From Thelephora terrestris (taxonomy: Eukaryota; Basidiomycota; Agaricomycetes; Thelephorales; Thelephoraceae): a DNA stretch of 64,000 bases. The stretch covers positions 1-64,000 of the forward strand of contig WIUZ02000013.1 of assembly GCA_015956445.1 (NCBI GenBank). The letters run 5' to 3'. The notes below the pieces were generated by a model. That model saw nothing but the letters and a program-made list of their open reading frames with translations, was not told where the DNA came from and made no database searches. Position numbers and translations under genes: made by a program. Positions 43,501-53,290 of the stretch are shown here, piece by piece (the first letter of the stretch is position 1; each line of letters begins with the position of its first letter).

Positions 43501-43881
43501 ACGGGAGTGGATGGGCGTACATCCAACTACCAATTGGAATTACCGGGAGAGATGAAATCTCGCCACATTCGAAACCGGTTTCACGCGGACCGGTTGCGGC
43601 CGTACCTGGAGAATGATGACACATTGTTCCCAGGGAGGGAGGCGAAATTCTATTACGATTATGGAACTCCTGAGGATGAGGAGTGGTATGTCGACGCAAT
43701 TACCGGGCATGCGTGGCAAGGGAGGAGGATATCTTTCAATGTGCAGTGGTCACTAGGTGACACGACGTGGGAGCCGTACGAGCACTGCAAGGACCTTGCG
43801 GCGTTGGACGAATACCTTGCCCTGCATGGCGTTTCCGATTGGCGGAAACTAGCGCGCCACAGTGGAAAGGCACGCGAGTAA
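40558..43881 (+). CDS. Pol: RT, RNase H, integrase, chromodomain
   Basis: Open in the gag frame from 40558; the first ATG is 40627 (1084 aa from there). Counting from that Met: reverse transcriptase with YLDD at ~228; RNase H beginning near DASASGVGAFYG (~379) and including FEMETLAILEAL and TDHQSLEFF. Integrase has an HHCC zinc finger (HHTIGHAGN ... CSTCGTCQ) and a DDE triad D719, D780, E816 (D35E spacing). The C-terminal chromodomain (VDAITGHAWQGRRISFNVQW, ~1022 onward) has the W..T.WEPYE pattern. Chromodomain integrases tend to target heterochromatin. The catalytic residues are all present, so it looks competent. Confidence 0.95.
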   Translation, partial: LHSGASGSVSLDSTPQDHGSEGGMGDLGVISQGEGTVRVAAMNAEPKKERMSDLDIPRLRNEWTQTCEGLFVNQPDELPPLREINHRIPLIDESKVYHHRQPKCPDAFKPALMAKIERYTRAGWWVPITATRATPMLCIPKSAKNQNELRTVFDLREQNLNTHKDLTPMPDQDAIRHAVAGARYRSKCDISNAYELIRVEPEDVWKTSFSTIAGTFASNVMQQGDCNAPSTFQRFITHLFRDFIGNFVYAYLDDIFIFSDSVEEHQEHIQLVIDRLRRAKMVLNPKKCDFFSKKMDCLGHVIDDQGIHADSSKMTQILNWRTPRTYHDVQRFLGLIQYIQHFMPNVSVYTAPLSAITRNGHEFMWRPIHDKCFAEVKALAAKTPILKPIDPKAEDPIWVICDASASGVGAFYGQGKSWENCRPAGFMSRKFKEAQQNYRVFEMETLAILEALTKWEDKLIGRKFTVITDHQSLEFFSKQKHLSGRQTRWAEYLSRFDFEVVYVKGQYNIVADCLSRYYSSDRPGEQHADHQYVSADLQLDPEGEDLPHGLKPQATVRALRTRTPKPVKLATRPTISRDKHPELVTLEDNQSPEVGNSLSQVMTAADGFLEAVRAGYSEDPLFVKIRENPDQFSRFRWQQGLLYMDRTEGLPVLCIPRAMHKSRKLTELIIDQAHHTIGHAGNERTSKYVHRFYWWSTLSKDVAKYCSTCGTCQAVKPSTQRPMGLLHPLPIPSRPWESIGMDFIGPLPPSPEGYNFIWVVVDRLTSMVHLVALKTSATAMEVAERYLKEIVRLHGIASSIVSDRDPRFTSAFWTEVHRLLGTKLMMSTSFHPQTDGATERMNRVVNSVLRAVIRPDQGDWCEKLPMVEFAINSAENKSTGHAPFELNYGYIPTLRGLIDRVPASFKPGVRHYAEKAQSYLLEAHDTIIAARVNQIYHANKRRRREPTYNVGDRVWLSTDYLAMPKGRVRKLLPKFIGPFAITGVDGRTSNYQLELPGEMKSRHIRNRFHADRLRPYLENDDTLFPGREAKFYYDYGTPEDEEWYVDAITGHAWQGRRISFNVQWSLGDTTWEPYEHCKDLAALDEYLALHGVSDWRKLARHSGKARE

Positions 43882-43907
43882 TTCGCAATGCACGTGAGCC
43901 GGGGGGC

Positions 43908-43973
43908 ACATATATAAGGAGGGCCATGTGCGACAGGGAAACCGAAACTCTTATCTGACCTCGCCTCGACGCC
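43908..43973 (+). promoter_or_regulatory. TATA box ahead of ORF3
   Basis: GCACATATATAAGGAGGG at about 43906-43923 lies 27 bp after the pol stop and about 55 bp ahead of ATG 43974. The spacing suits a separate subgenomic-type promoter for ORF3. This is inference; no transcript is known to me. Confidence 0.5.
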
Positions 43974-45299
43974 ATGTACCATCGTGGCCGTCAACCGTAC
44001 CGTGGACCTTCTAGACCACCTCGTAGTTGGTCTAGTCGTATGGGAAGAGGAAGGGGAGGAACCCCTTTCACCCAACCCGCTTTCGAGAGTGCGGACAGCA
44101 CTACTGATCAGGCGCTACGCCTTCGCCTCCAGGGCCAAGTCCTCATCGGCAGGGCCTTGGAGATGGAAAACCTGATGTTCCAGGGTGAAATCAACGACCT
44201 CAGGGAACGTATGGCACAATACGTCCAACCAGACGAGGGGCAGCCCATCGCCGAGCCTCTCCATCCCGGCGATAGCAGCCGGCCTCGATCCCTGGCAGAA
44301 CGGATTGAGGGTGCACCGCGAAGATCGCCCACACGCGCCGCAGGAGACAACCGTGGCAGAACGGTCATATTCAGAGAGGGCGTACCTCTCCCACCTACAG
44401 TGGCGGTTCGCCCGATTGATATCCACCCGCGATTCCTCCCTCTCGGGAACAATTTTCAAGAAGGGGGGACGGGAGGTCCAATGTTCTCCAGGCCACAGGA
44501 TTGGCCGGACGCGGTTCGCGAAAACCCCTCGATACGACCACGAGGAGTCAGACAATGGGGCTCACAACCGGTCAGCCTGGATGACCTAAACGTATACCTC
44601 TCCATTGGACGTATCTTCTATGGGGGCAACCGACCACCTGGCCGACGCGACCCAGTCGACCAACAACGCCCATGGAAAGCGCTCGAAACAGCATTCTTCC
44701 GGGGAACTGTCGCAATCATCCTCGAGCCAGGAGTATTCCGGAGCATGAACGAGCGATTCATTCCCGAACAGCCATACAAGCAACCGTTCCTAGCAATGGT
44801 TGAGGACCCACACGAAATCGCCCCCATCGACATCGTAGAACACCTTACCCGATCAGGGATAACCGAACCCTGGTTCTATCGCGACACCGTTAGGGGATAT
44901 GCTCGATCCTACCTCCGCGACTGGGCACGACATCAGTCAAGGATCACACCCACTACCAACCTTGGTCGCTTATTCTTCATTCTGTACCCTGGCGACATCT
45001 CACACCCCGAAGATCGCCAATTCGTGGAGGACGCCACGAGAGGAGAAGAGACTTGGGAGGAGAGCAGCCGATTAGCGACACCCCAAGACGACTCGGCGGA
45101 ACTGCCGATGGACGACTCGACAGGCGGCTATCTGGACGACCCAGTAGGAACTCCCATGGAGGAGGACGAAGACGTGGTGCCGCCACTAGAGTCAGTAACC
45201 CCAAGTACTTCGGAGGGAACCCGAAGGACCATGACCCCAGAGGACGAGAAGCTCGACTGGGGAGAGGAGGAACTTTACAGACCCAGGCCGCAATCGTAA
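43974..45299 (+). CDS. Gypsy ORF3, 441-aa accessory protein, unknown family
   Basis: Complete ORF in another frame from pol, in the position where env lies in retroviruses. The N-terminus is Arg/Gly-rich (MYHRGRQPYRGPSRPPRSWS). A short coiled coil follows (EMENLMFQGEINDLRERM), then a folded-looking middle (LDDLNVYLSIGRIFYGG; AFFRGTVAIILEPGVF; APIDIVEHLTRSGIT; YARSYLRDWARHQ) and an acidic tail. I see no signal peptide, transmembrane helix or Cys pattern, so it is not envelope-like. The open frame and its TATA box suggest it is expressed. Confidence 0.8.
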   Translation: MYHRGRQPYRGPSRPPRSWSSRMGRGRGGTPFTQPAFESADSTTDQALRLRLQGQVLIGRALEMENLMFQGEINDLRERMAQYVQPDEGQPIAEPLHPGDSSRPRSLAERIEGAPRRSPTRAAGDNRGRTVIFREGVPLPPTVAVRPIDIHPRFLPLGNNFQEGGTGGPMFSRPQDWPDAVRENPSIRPRGVRQWGSQPVSLDDLNVYLSIGRIFYGGNRPPGRRDPVDQQRPWKALETAFFRGTVAIILEPGVFRSMNERFIPEQPYKQPFLAMVEDPHEIAPIDIVEHLTRSGITEPWFYRDTVRGYARSYLRDWARHQSRITPTTNLGRLFFILYPGDISHPEDRQFVEDATRGEETWEESSRLATPQDDSAELPMDDSTGGYLDDPVGTPMEEDEDVVPPLESVTPSTSEGTRRTMTPEDEKLDWGEEELYRPRPQS

Positions 45300-45367
45300 T
45301 TGGACTCGATTGCAGGCAAACGTACTACGGAACAAGTAAGTACATCTCTCGATAAATTCTTGTTTGC

Positions 45368-45376
45368 CGGGGAGGG
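45368..45376 (+). other. polypurine tract
   Basis: GGGGAGGG directly abuts the 3' LTR. This is the expected plus-strand priming site of an LTR element. Confidence 0.75.
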
Positions 45377-45563
45377 TGTAAGCCGGACGGCTTACGCCAT
45401 CACACTCGTGGGAAAAGATAGTATAGTATTCGTATGTATGGATCATCGGTAGGTAGATGATCGATAGCTTTTTTACCTTCCTACGTTGACTTAGTAATCC
45501 ATTGCGGATTCTGGTTCATCCCGAAGGAACTCTAAGCTCACGTTGCGCTACGCGCAACTTACA
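45377..45563 (+). repeat. 3' LTR of Gypsy element (187 bp)
   Basis: The same 187 bp as the 5' LTR with one substitution. It is followed by the CACAG duplication and then by the last bases of the family d MITE. Confidence 0.93.
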
Positions 45564-48276
45564 CACAGTTTACTGACTCAGTAAACCAACCCCTGTCCCC
45601 AGTGTCAGCAGCTCTCACTCTCCTTCGCTACCGCGAAGACACTACGTAGTCGCATGGAAGATCTTCCCAAGGCCCCGGCATGGAAGATGCAGAACATCTC
45701 TCTCAATGGATACGAAACCGCGAAGCCGGTTGTGCTCTTCTATCGTGATCCACTAGAATGTATCCAGCTTCTTCTTCGAACCCCGATTTTCGACGGGAGG
45801 TGGGATTTCACCCCTCGCCAAATCTATGAGGATTCTGACCGCCAGAACCGAGTCTATGGCAAATGGATGACGAGCGACGGGGCATGGGCTGCCCAGGTAA
45901 GCTTTTCTCAAGGTGCTTCTTACTCACGCTGATCTCAATCCCATCAGTCTGCTCTCCCTCAAGGTGGGACTCTCCTCGGCATCACACTCTCCTCCGACAA
46001 AACCAACATCTCAGCCGCAACAGGTGACCGGGTCACACACCCCCTCCTCATGACACTTGCCAACCTCCCGATGAATATTCAGATGAAATCTTCATATCAC
46101 GCCCTACCCCTTATCGGGTTACTCCCCTGCCCAAAGTTCACCAAAATCAAGAAACCACTCAATGGGGTGATTGAAAACCGCCTTATGCACCATTGCCTCG
46201 ACATTATCTGCCAACCGTTGAAGGAAGCATCCACCTGGGGTGCTTTCATGGGCAATTCCTTGGGCCGTATCCGATGCTTTTTTACCCCAATTGTCGCATA
46301 TATCGTCGACACACCTGAAGCTGCGGTAATTGCAGGTGTCGGGGGGAAAACCTCCCATTTCACACTTGCGTCACACAAGGACTTCGGGGATAATTTTCGA
46401 CATCCATCGTGCCTGGCATCCGTTACCCTCTCCCAAATCGAGCAGCTTTCCAAAGATATTGATCCATGGGAGCTCAAATCGTACGCCAAGGAGTCTCGTC
46501 TGTGTTTCAGACTGAATGGTGTCCATCTCCCCTTCTGGCGCGATTGGCTACTGCCAGATGGTACCATTCCGGAACCAAGCCGGTTCCTCACTCCCGAACC
46601 CCTACACCATTGGCACAAACAATTTTGGGATCATGATGCGAAATGGTGCATCCATGCCGTTGGAAGTGTCGAGATTGACCTACGTTTTTCCCTCCTCCAA
46701 CCATGCATTGGCTTTTGTCATTTTAAAGCCAGCATATCTTCATTGAAGCAGGTAACCGGCAGGGACCACCGCAATGTCCAACGCTACATTATCGCCTTCA
46801 TCGCCGACGCCGTTCCGAAGGAATTTATCCTCTGCATCAGGGCGCTATCCAATTTCCGGTACCTAGCACAGTCCCACTCGATCAACAGTCGCACCCTAGC
46901 AGAGATATCCAACACACTCGCCCTCTTCCATAAACACAAGAAAGCTATTCTCGACACCAAAGCAAGAGTCGGGAAAGGAAACAAACCTCTCAACCACTTC
47001 TTCATTCCAAAGCTTGAGCTCCTCCACAGCGTTGTTGCTAGCATCTGTTGGTCCGGACCCCCGATTCAGTGGTCTGCGGATCCCACCGAGCGCGCTCATA
47101 TTGATGCAATCAAGATACCCTCCGAAAACACTAACAATGGCCAATATGGTCCCCAGATCTGCCGGCATCTGGATCGTGACGAGAAGCGGCGTCTATTCGA
47201 CCTCGCCATGACCATCCATGAGGCTGGCAGTGACCTCAAATCCATCATCTACAACTCTTCTGGCCACCGTGGGGATGACGATGGTGAGGAGCCGAACGAC
47301 GAACTCAACACAGACTGGATTGCTGAGCTCGATACTGTTGGCCCAGCCTATGGTCCATCTCGCAAGGTGGTCAATCTGTTCACAGTTGCTGGTGCCCTGG
47401 TCGCACGTGCCACATCGGGAGGTCCTGCAGTTGTTCCACAGCTGTTGCGAACCTTCTCAATGCCATGGGCTGCGTTCAACCTCAACCGACTCCCAGATAT
47501 CAGTTGAATGTCTATTGATCAATTTGCAGAGGATTACAACCTCCCCGATCTCCGCCCGGCCCTCCTCGACTTCTATTCCGAACACGCGCAAAACCCTTCG
47601 GTTCACCACATTGGTGGGCGGCGAAGAACCAGGGTGGATGCCCAACTCCCTTTTGATCATGTGATGGTATGGCACTCGTTTTGCATGCAGACGCAGTCGC
47701 TCAACGACGGCTCTGTCATTGACCCTCGGCGCCTTACCGCCATGCCGCCCTGTGACCTGTGGCCCCTTGGACGATATGACTCTGCGCTCTTTGTCCACGA
47801 TAGCACCCACCCTGCACTGTCGCCGGATGTTGGACTCGATGGTAAGTGTTTTAATTGGACTCACCAACCCCAATCTCCAACGGTCCTTTCCAGGATACAG
47901 CGTTGCCCAAGTCCGAGTGGTCTTCCATCCAGTCCGGGATGGGGAAGATTCCAATGCGCCACTATACCTGGTCTATGCCCAACGGTTCAACATTGTCCCC
48001 CAGCTCACTGCCGCTCCTCCTATCCGTGCATCCGTCCCTGACCCCATTACCGGCTTATATGTCTTGAAACGCGCATTCCGCGCTGATAAATCGCGCATCG
48101 GCGATGTTATCCCCCTCTCCCATTGTCGAATGCCCGTCCAGCTTATTCCCCGCTTCGGCGCGAAGGCAGATGCGCGGCTTACAAGCAAAAACAGCATGGA
48201 GTGGAGCAGAGAATTCTTTCTCAATGCGTACTTTGACAAAGACACTTTCCAGTACCTTCGTAGCTCTCGCCCGTAG

Positions 48277-48793
48277 TTACAAATTCGTCCCGTAACCTGT
48301 TCCTCACTCCTTGCTGTCACAATAAAATTAATTTCTCGTGCTGCTATATTTTTTGACATCTGAGGTACAACTCCGTACAGCAACACAGAGTAAGTTACTC
48401 GTTTACATCAGAGACAAGGAAAAAGTCTTTTCTGTCCCTTTTTCAACACTTTTCTGTAAGAAAAGGCGAAAAAAAGAGAAAAGTACGAACTTATAGAAGC
48501 CATGTCATGAATAAATAAAAGTCAGGCTTCCAAATGTGGTAATAAGTATCTGATAAGCGAAGGAAAAGAAGCAAAAAATCATGTACAAAAATAAGTTCTT
48601 TGCCATCTTGCTGATGTACCACCCAGCACCCCAGTACTTCAGCACCCCAGCACTCCAGGTGATTTCCCCAGCAATACAGCCCCACAGCAGGCTCGAAAAC
48701 AGGGTCGGGAGTCCAAATCTCATGCCCAGCGCCACAGTGGCCCAATCGTTTTGCTGATGTTATGTCTAAATTGTCTCACTGTCCAATGCCTCA
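48277..48793. other. Plavaka 3' flank, no gene seen
   Basis: A/T-rich, with AATAAA words at about 48321 and 48511 that could end the transposase transcript. No CACTG terminus of the Plavaka element is visible before C copy 3 begins. The last five bases, CCTCA (48789-48793), are the C target duplication. Confidence 0.4.
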
Positions 48794-48980
48794 TGTCAGG
48801 AACATGGTATTTTTAAAACTTTTTATAACACGCTCTTTCTTCAAACTCTTCTTACCCCTTCTTATGTTTCGAATGCTTCACACTCCTTATCCTTCACACC
48901 AATCATTCAAACACACAAACGCGCGTACCATTCCCAGCGAATCGTAACAACATGGCTATATACGGTGCTATCCAAGTCCA

Positions 48981-50718
48981 TCAGAAGTCAACTCTATCTA
49001 CGGCAGGCCTAAAGGTCATCAACTGTCCATCCCGGAGATCGTAGTGCTGGCCCCTCCTCGCAAGGACCTCCCCGAACATGGCGTCACCATCTTCCGCACT
49101 CAGCTGAACGACTAGTTCAAGCCGATAGGAAGAGATACCTTCGAGCGGACCGATCAGCCTCCCAGATGTCACCGAACTGCAGAACACCTGGTCCCACATC
49201 TCCATCACCGGGTGACTGCTCGGCAGCACTATCGACGTAGTCGACAAGCGACCCTCCGTCTCCCTCGTCAGACCCCTGGGTGGGATCCTGTCGTGCGAGT
49301 CGAAGCTGGTGGCGAAGCTGGATCTCCGACTCGACCTGTCGGGAAGGACGGTTGACCCGATATTGGAATCCATGTCCCTCGTCTCGACCAGACTGGTCAC
49401 CATCCGACTCAACTGGTCGAGGGTATGGGTTAGCCGAGGGAGCCATGCGATGAGCAAGGCGGTGTCGAGAGCGTTTACAACGCTGCCCCTTGATCACCGG
49501 ACGTACCTCAATGGCCCTTGGAACATCTTCGGCCCGGTCAACCTCCATGACCTCATCCTCGATCTTGACCAGCTGACTAATCGGCTGCAGCGGGCAACGC
49601 CAACAGTTCTCCTTGTCGGATTCGGCCAATGTGGAAGCCGGAGCTGGAGTCGGGACGGGAACTGTGTTCTCGATTGGAGGCGTCGCGTAGGACGACGGGT
49701 TAGGCGATGGGAGTACCACCTCGTCGGCGTACTCCAGTTCGAACGGAACCTCGGCGGTTCCCTGCCCAACCAAGACAGGACCTTTCTTGCAGTTGCAGGT
49801 CTTATCCTGCAAGGACGCGATCTGCGCAGTCAATACGGCCACCATGTCTTCAAGCTGTTCGGCCTAAAAGAAGTCTCTCAGTCATTGCATAAACCTGCAA
49901 AGGCTGAAAGAACCTTTTCATCCCTCCTAGCCAAGGCCCCCTTGATGTTGTTGTCCCTAACCTTCAGGCCGGCGACCAACTCTTGATGGTTAGCCACCAT
50001 CGCCTCCAATGCCTCGTTCGTCCCCTGCTGGAAGGCAGCCAGAGTCTCCTTCATCAAAAGACCCTCCGCTGACAGACGAAGGACGTCTGCCTTCGCCTCC
50101 TTCACCTCGCACTCCAAACGTTCAACCTAGGCAGTTTGATTAGTCGAGAGTCATACTCGAATATTCAAACGGAGAACCTACCCGGCTCTCCCCCTCTTGA
50201 ACGAGCGACCACAAAAGCGAAGTAGAAGCGGTGGCATGGCGGATGGCCCGAGGAACGGTCGCCCCGTGCTCCAACAGGTCCTGATCATAGATCCCCCTTT
50301 GCAGGGTGTACCAGAGCTCCTTCTTGATCAGATGCTCCAATTCCCCGAACCTACCCCTCATCTGGAGGATCACCTTCTCGGCGATCATAGACCGGACCCA
50401 GAGCTCATTGTCCCAGGTCAATCCCACCAAATGAGGGATCGTCTCCCTGAGACGTTCGGCATCCACCTGCTCGACAACCTGCAAGATCTAGAAGCCGTTA
50501 GTTGGACTTCAACGCCCAAAAGAACGAACCTCTACCTAGAGGAAGGCGTTAGTGCAAACACAAGAAGCTCTAGACCTCCCCCATACCTGGTCATCAGTGG
50601 TATAGGGAGTCCCCGCCGCACTGGCGTATGTCTTGCGGTTGGCGGCACGGCGGTCGATACGAGAAATGGTGGAGATGCCGTTGGCGACTTTGTAGGTGTG
50701 GTTGTTGGGGAAAGACAT
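48981..50718 (-). pseudogene. C-family coiled-coil gene, copy 3 (last donor site lost)
   Basis: The exons are 50587-50718 (132 nt), 50182-50487 (306), 49914-50126 (213, an in-frame 42-nt deletion in the coiled coil), then exon 4 from 49863. At the last intron the donor, GTGGG in the other copies, reads ATCGG here. Without splicing, translation stops at 49117, losing the conserved terminal block (LSAEDGDAMFGEVLARRG; MTFRPAVDRVDF, stop 48981). It may still give a shortened protein. Otherwise all frames are open. CNCKKGP and CWRC motifs are present. Confidence 0.7.
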
Positions 50719-51712
50719 TTTGGTAAGATGATGGGGAAGTTGCTGTGTTGCTGATCAAGGATGGCTCCAAGAAGACGTCCTTCTTATAGCCTAGATCAGT
50801 GATCCTTCACGTGACCTACCTCGACGAACCTCATTGGTCCGGGTCACATCAACTTCCGCCCCTGTACCATCATCGTTGGCTTACTACATCAAGCTGACAC
50901 CTCGGCCCGCGGGACGGCCTTGGAAGAACTTTGTTCCGGAACGCCTAGAACGCGCGCGCACTAAAAATAGGTCTCAAGACCCTGATGACCCCTTTATGAC
51001 ATCACGAACCCCTTTACGACCCCCTCATGACCTTACGATTACGATCTACCCTGGACCCTGATCACACACGTGGACAGTCACATCACAGTCTTCCTAACGG
51101 AAGGAAGGAATCGCCGTTATTCGGAAGGAGTGCCTTAGACTCCTTTTGTTTAGCTCAGCGACCGTGGAAGTAGCCGTTAGTGTGAAACGCCGGCGAATCT
51201 GTAATCCCTCATGTCCCATGAGTCTAGCCCTGCGCTCCTCATGTTCGGACGCACGTTGAGGTTGCCACTAGTCCGTGATGCTGTTAACGCCTACAGACAA
51301 CAAGGGATGTTGTATGGTCTCTATCTTTGGCCTCTCCAAAGGAAGCATCCAAGAAGATTCTCACCTGACCCTTGGGTGTGATCCCCAGGTACGAACTTTA
51401 ATGACCCCATGCCCCTCTTTCTTTTAAGACTAGTGTTATCTTTACCCCTATGTTTCATGCGGACTATTGTTATCTTTTATGCAATCCTTCACACGCTAGT
51501 AAGGCCCTTTGTCCTTTATTTTCCCACGCGTCATAATTGTTCGCTTCCCTTACTTAGCGTTCACACACTCCTTATCTCCCTTTGTTCGGACTTGATAAGG
51601 GTATATTTGTCACGAACGCATGACATAGTATCCAAAATCACACAAATAATTCAAGACATTGGTCTTATTCGCATTAGTAATAGTACAAAGGCGGCCAAAC
51701 GAAACTACAGAT

Positions 51713-52607
51713 CTAGACAAGAACAAACGGGTCTACATCGCAAGCACAATCCTGAGGAAGCGGACAACAATGAGCGAAATGATGAGGGTTATGCACACTC
51801 TGAGGACAGTACGAGTATACCCGTGTTACCGGATCCTGCCAACACTCCCTATACCCTAACACGTCATGAAACAAGCTGTCATACATCTCCCTCTTCACGT
51901 CCGTCAATGCCGCGCTCACTAACGCGAACCCATAGCGGTCCTGGAGACCCGCTACCTCCACCTTCAACTTCATCCGAACCTGTCGTGACTTGTCGGAGGG
52001 ACGACAGCGTTGTCCAGTACGAGCGATCGGACTTTTGCGATTCTTCTTCTGGGTCCTCTCCACCATCTGACGACGAGGGACAGGACTCCAGGGAGGGGAT
52101 TGAGGAAGAGGGACTCCCTGATCTTGAAGGCAGCGGAGGGACGACGGGGGAGTGGGGAGCTGCATCGGTGCAGTAGGCTCCATGACACCTGTGACCAAAG
52201 TATCGGAGGAGAGACTCCTGGAAAGGTTTCCAATGTTCCAAGGCAAAGTGAGAGAAGTCTTCGTTAAGACTGTTAACAACCACATACATGACGTCCATCC
52301 TCTTCTCCAGCTTCAAAATCCTATCCTCCCTCTCTTGCTCCATCGCGTCCTGCATGGGGGTAACTCCAGGAGCCCACCTTCGAGTCCTGTTAGGATCTTC
52401 ATATCCAGCTTGCTCCCAGAACTCGGCAGGAGCGTTATGGGCAGTCAAGAAATCCACCGCCACTTGATTGTCATGAGCGATGTTGGCGGGGGTGTCGTAC
52501 AAGTGCTGCTCCACATCGAAGGGAGCGTCCGTCTCGAGGGACGGGGAGAAGTCGAAGGGGGTGGCAGCGGCGTTGAGCAGGGCGTTGTTGGCAGCGTACG
52601 CAGACAT
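51713..52607 (-). CDS. B protein of AB copy 5 (274 aa, two exons)
   Basis: Exon 1 is 52288-52607 (320 nt), the intron 52218-52287 (70 nt, GTATGT...CTTTCCAG) and exon 2 51713-52217 (505 nt), 275 codons in all. The product is closest to the B protein of copy 2 (same 320-nt exon 1, NRTRRWAPGVTPMQDAMEQ). Its Cys/His end differs slightly (YRECWQDP; HHFAHCCPLPQ), with Arg to Cys after HHFAH. The start at 52607 matches all copies, although the frame is open further upstream to 52694. Confidence 0.78.
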
Positions 52608-53290
52608 AGTAGTAGATGCGATGTTAAGAAGAGGAGAGTGGTGGTATTGGTGATTGTGGGAAGGGAAAAGAGACGATGGGAGGAGAAAGACCAATAACTC
52701 CCCGGATTATATACAAGTGACTCAATAGGACGCCCAAAAGGGAGGACAATGAGCCATTACCTATTCAAACCCCGATTAGGATAAACGAACCCTCAGCCCC
52801 AATCGCGATCCCATCAAATCCAGAGAAATCCCCATCACACTTCTATTGCTACCATGAAACAAGAGAAATCCCCATCGATCAGGAGAAATCCCCATCGATC
52901 AGGAGAAATCCCCATCACGCTTCTATTGCTACCATGAAACGAGAGAAATCCCCATCGACCAAGAGAAATCCCCACCAGGCCCTAATGACTCAGTCGCTAT
53001 TGTTCCCCTAACCCGTATTCGATATCGAACGTTCTAAGTTCCACTTCTCTGACTCAGTCATCCTACCCTAAAGTACGCACAGACCCTGTTGACTCCTGTT
53101 TGGTTCGTTGTAGAATTATGACTCCTGTAGAGGACTGGGTATATAAGGAAGAGCGTTCGCTCCTTTCTTTTCCCCATTCTCAATCTCTTCTGTACTCCTC
53201 TACCCACAACCTGAATAAAAGTAAGCTGAGGAATTCTCCTCACGCCTTACCTCTTCTGACTCATTTCAGCAGGAATTCTCCTGCTAGTGT
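52608..53290. promoter_or_regulatory. bidirectional promoter spacer of AB copy 5
   Basis: It has the largest array of GAAATCCCCAT words in the window, six or so between about 52823 and 52972, with CTTCTATTGCTACCATGAAAC spacers. The TATA box toward A (GGGTATATAAGG) lies near 53137 and AATAAA near 53214. Confidence 0.6.

Larger units (their letters stand above)
36952..45563 (+). mobile_element. Ty3/Gypsy chromovirus-type LTR retrotransposon, intact, 8612 bp
   Basis: Two 187-bp direct LTRs (36952-37138, 45377-45563) differ at one base (T at the first, C at the second, in GGATCAtcGG). They are flanked by CACAG (36947-36951, 45564-45568). Internal genes: gag-protease, pol with RT, RNase H, integrase and chromodomain, and a third ORF. 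All frames are open apart from one TGA between protease and RT. The single LTR difference indicates a recent insertion. It is the only element here with paired LTRs. Confidence 0.95.
32682..45604. mobile_element. palindromic CACTG-MITE, family d, hosting F and Gypsy
   Basis: The ends are CACTGGGGGTAAGGG (32682) and CCTGTCCCCAGTG (45604), with TCA on both sides (32679-32681, 45605-45607). Without the two insertions (33333-36272 and 36952-45568) it is about 1366 bp, an inverted repeat of about 650-bp arms rich in CAGTAAACTG-like words. F sits near its centre. The Gypsy element sits in the right arm, about 35 bp from the end. Non-coding in itself. Confidence 0.85.
32168..48276 (+). pseudogene. 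Plavaka-type transposase gene, split by nested elements
   Basis: Four exons: 32168-32626, 32677-32681 joined to 45608-45896, 45948-47841 and 47894-48276, with short GT..AG introns. The frame is continuous across the insertion once one TCA is removed (VQQLSLSFATAKT). The N-terminus has a Cys/His zinc finger (CSSCQKRFSNDSLVLRHM). The core carries the family text HPLLMTLANLPMNIQMK, IVDTPEAAVIAGVGGK and HKDFGDNFRHPSCLA. About 1009 codons. Two lesions: the 12.9-kb composite insertion four to five bases into exon 2, and one in-frame TGA at 47505-47507 followed by intact sequence. Plavaka enzymes move CACTA-type elements. Confidence 0.85.

Noticed and set aside
43974-45299. Envelope gene in the Gypsy element
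   Set aside because: ORF3 has no signal peptide, transmembrane segment or cysteine pattern of an envelope protein.
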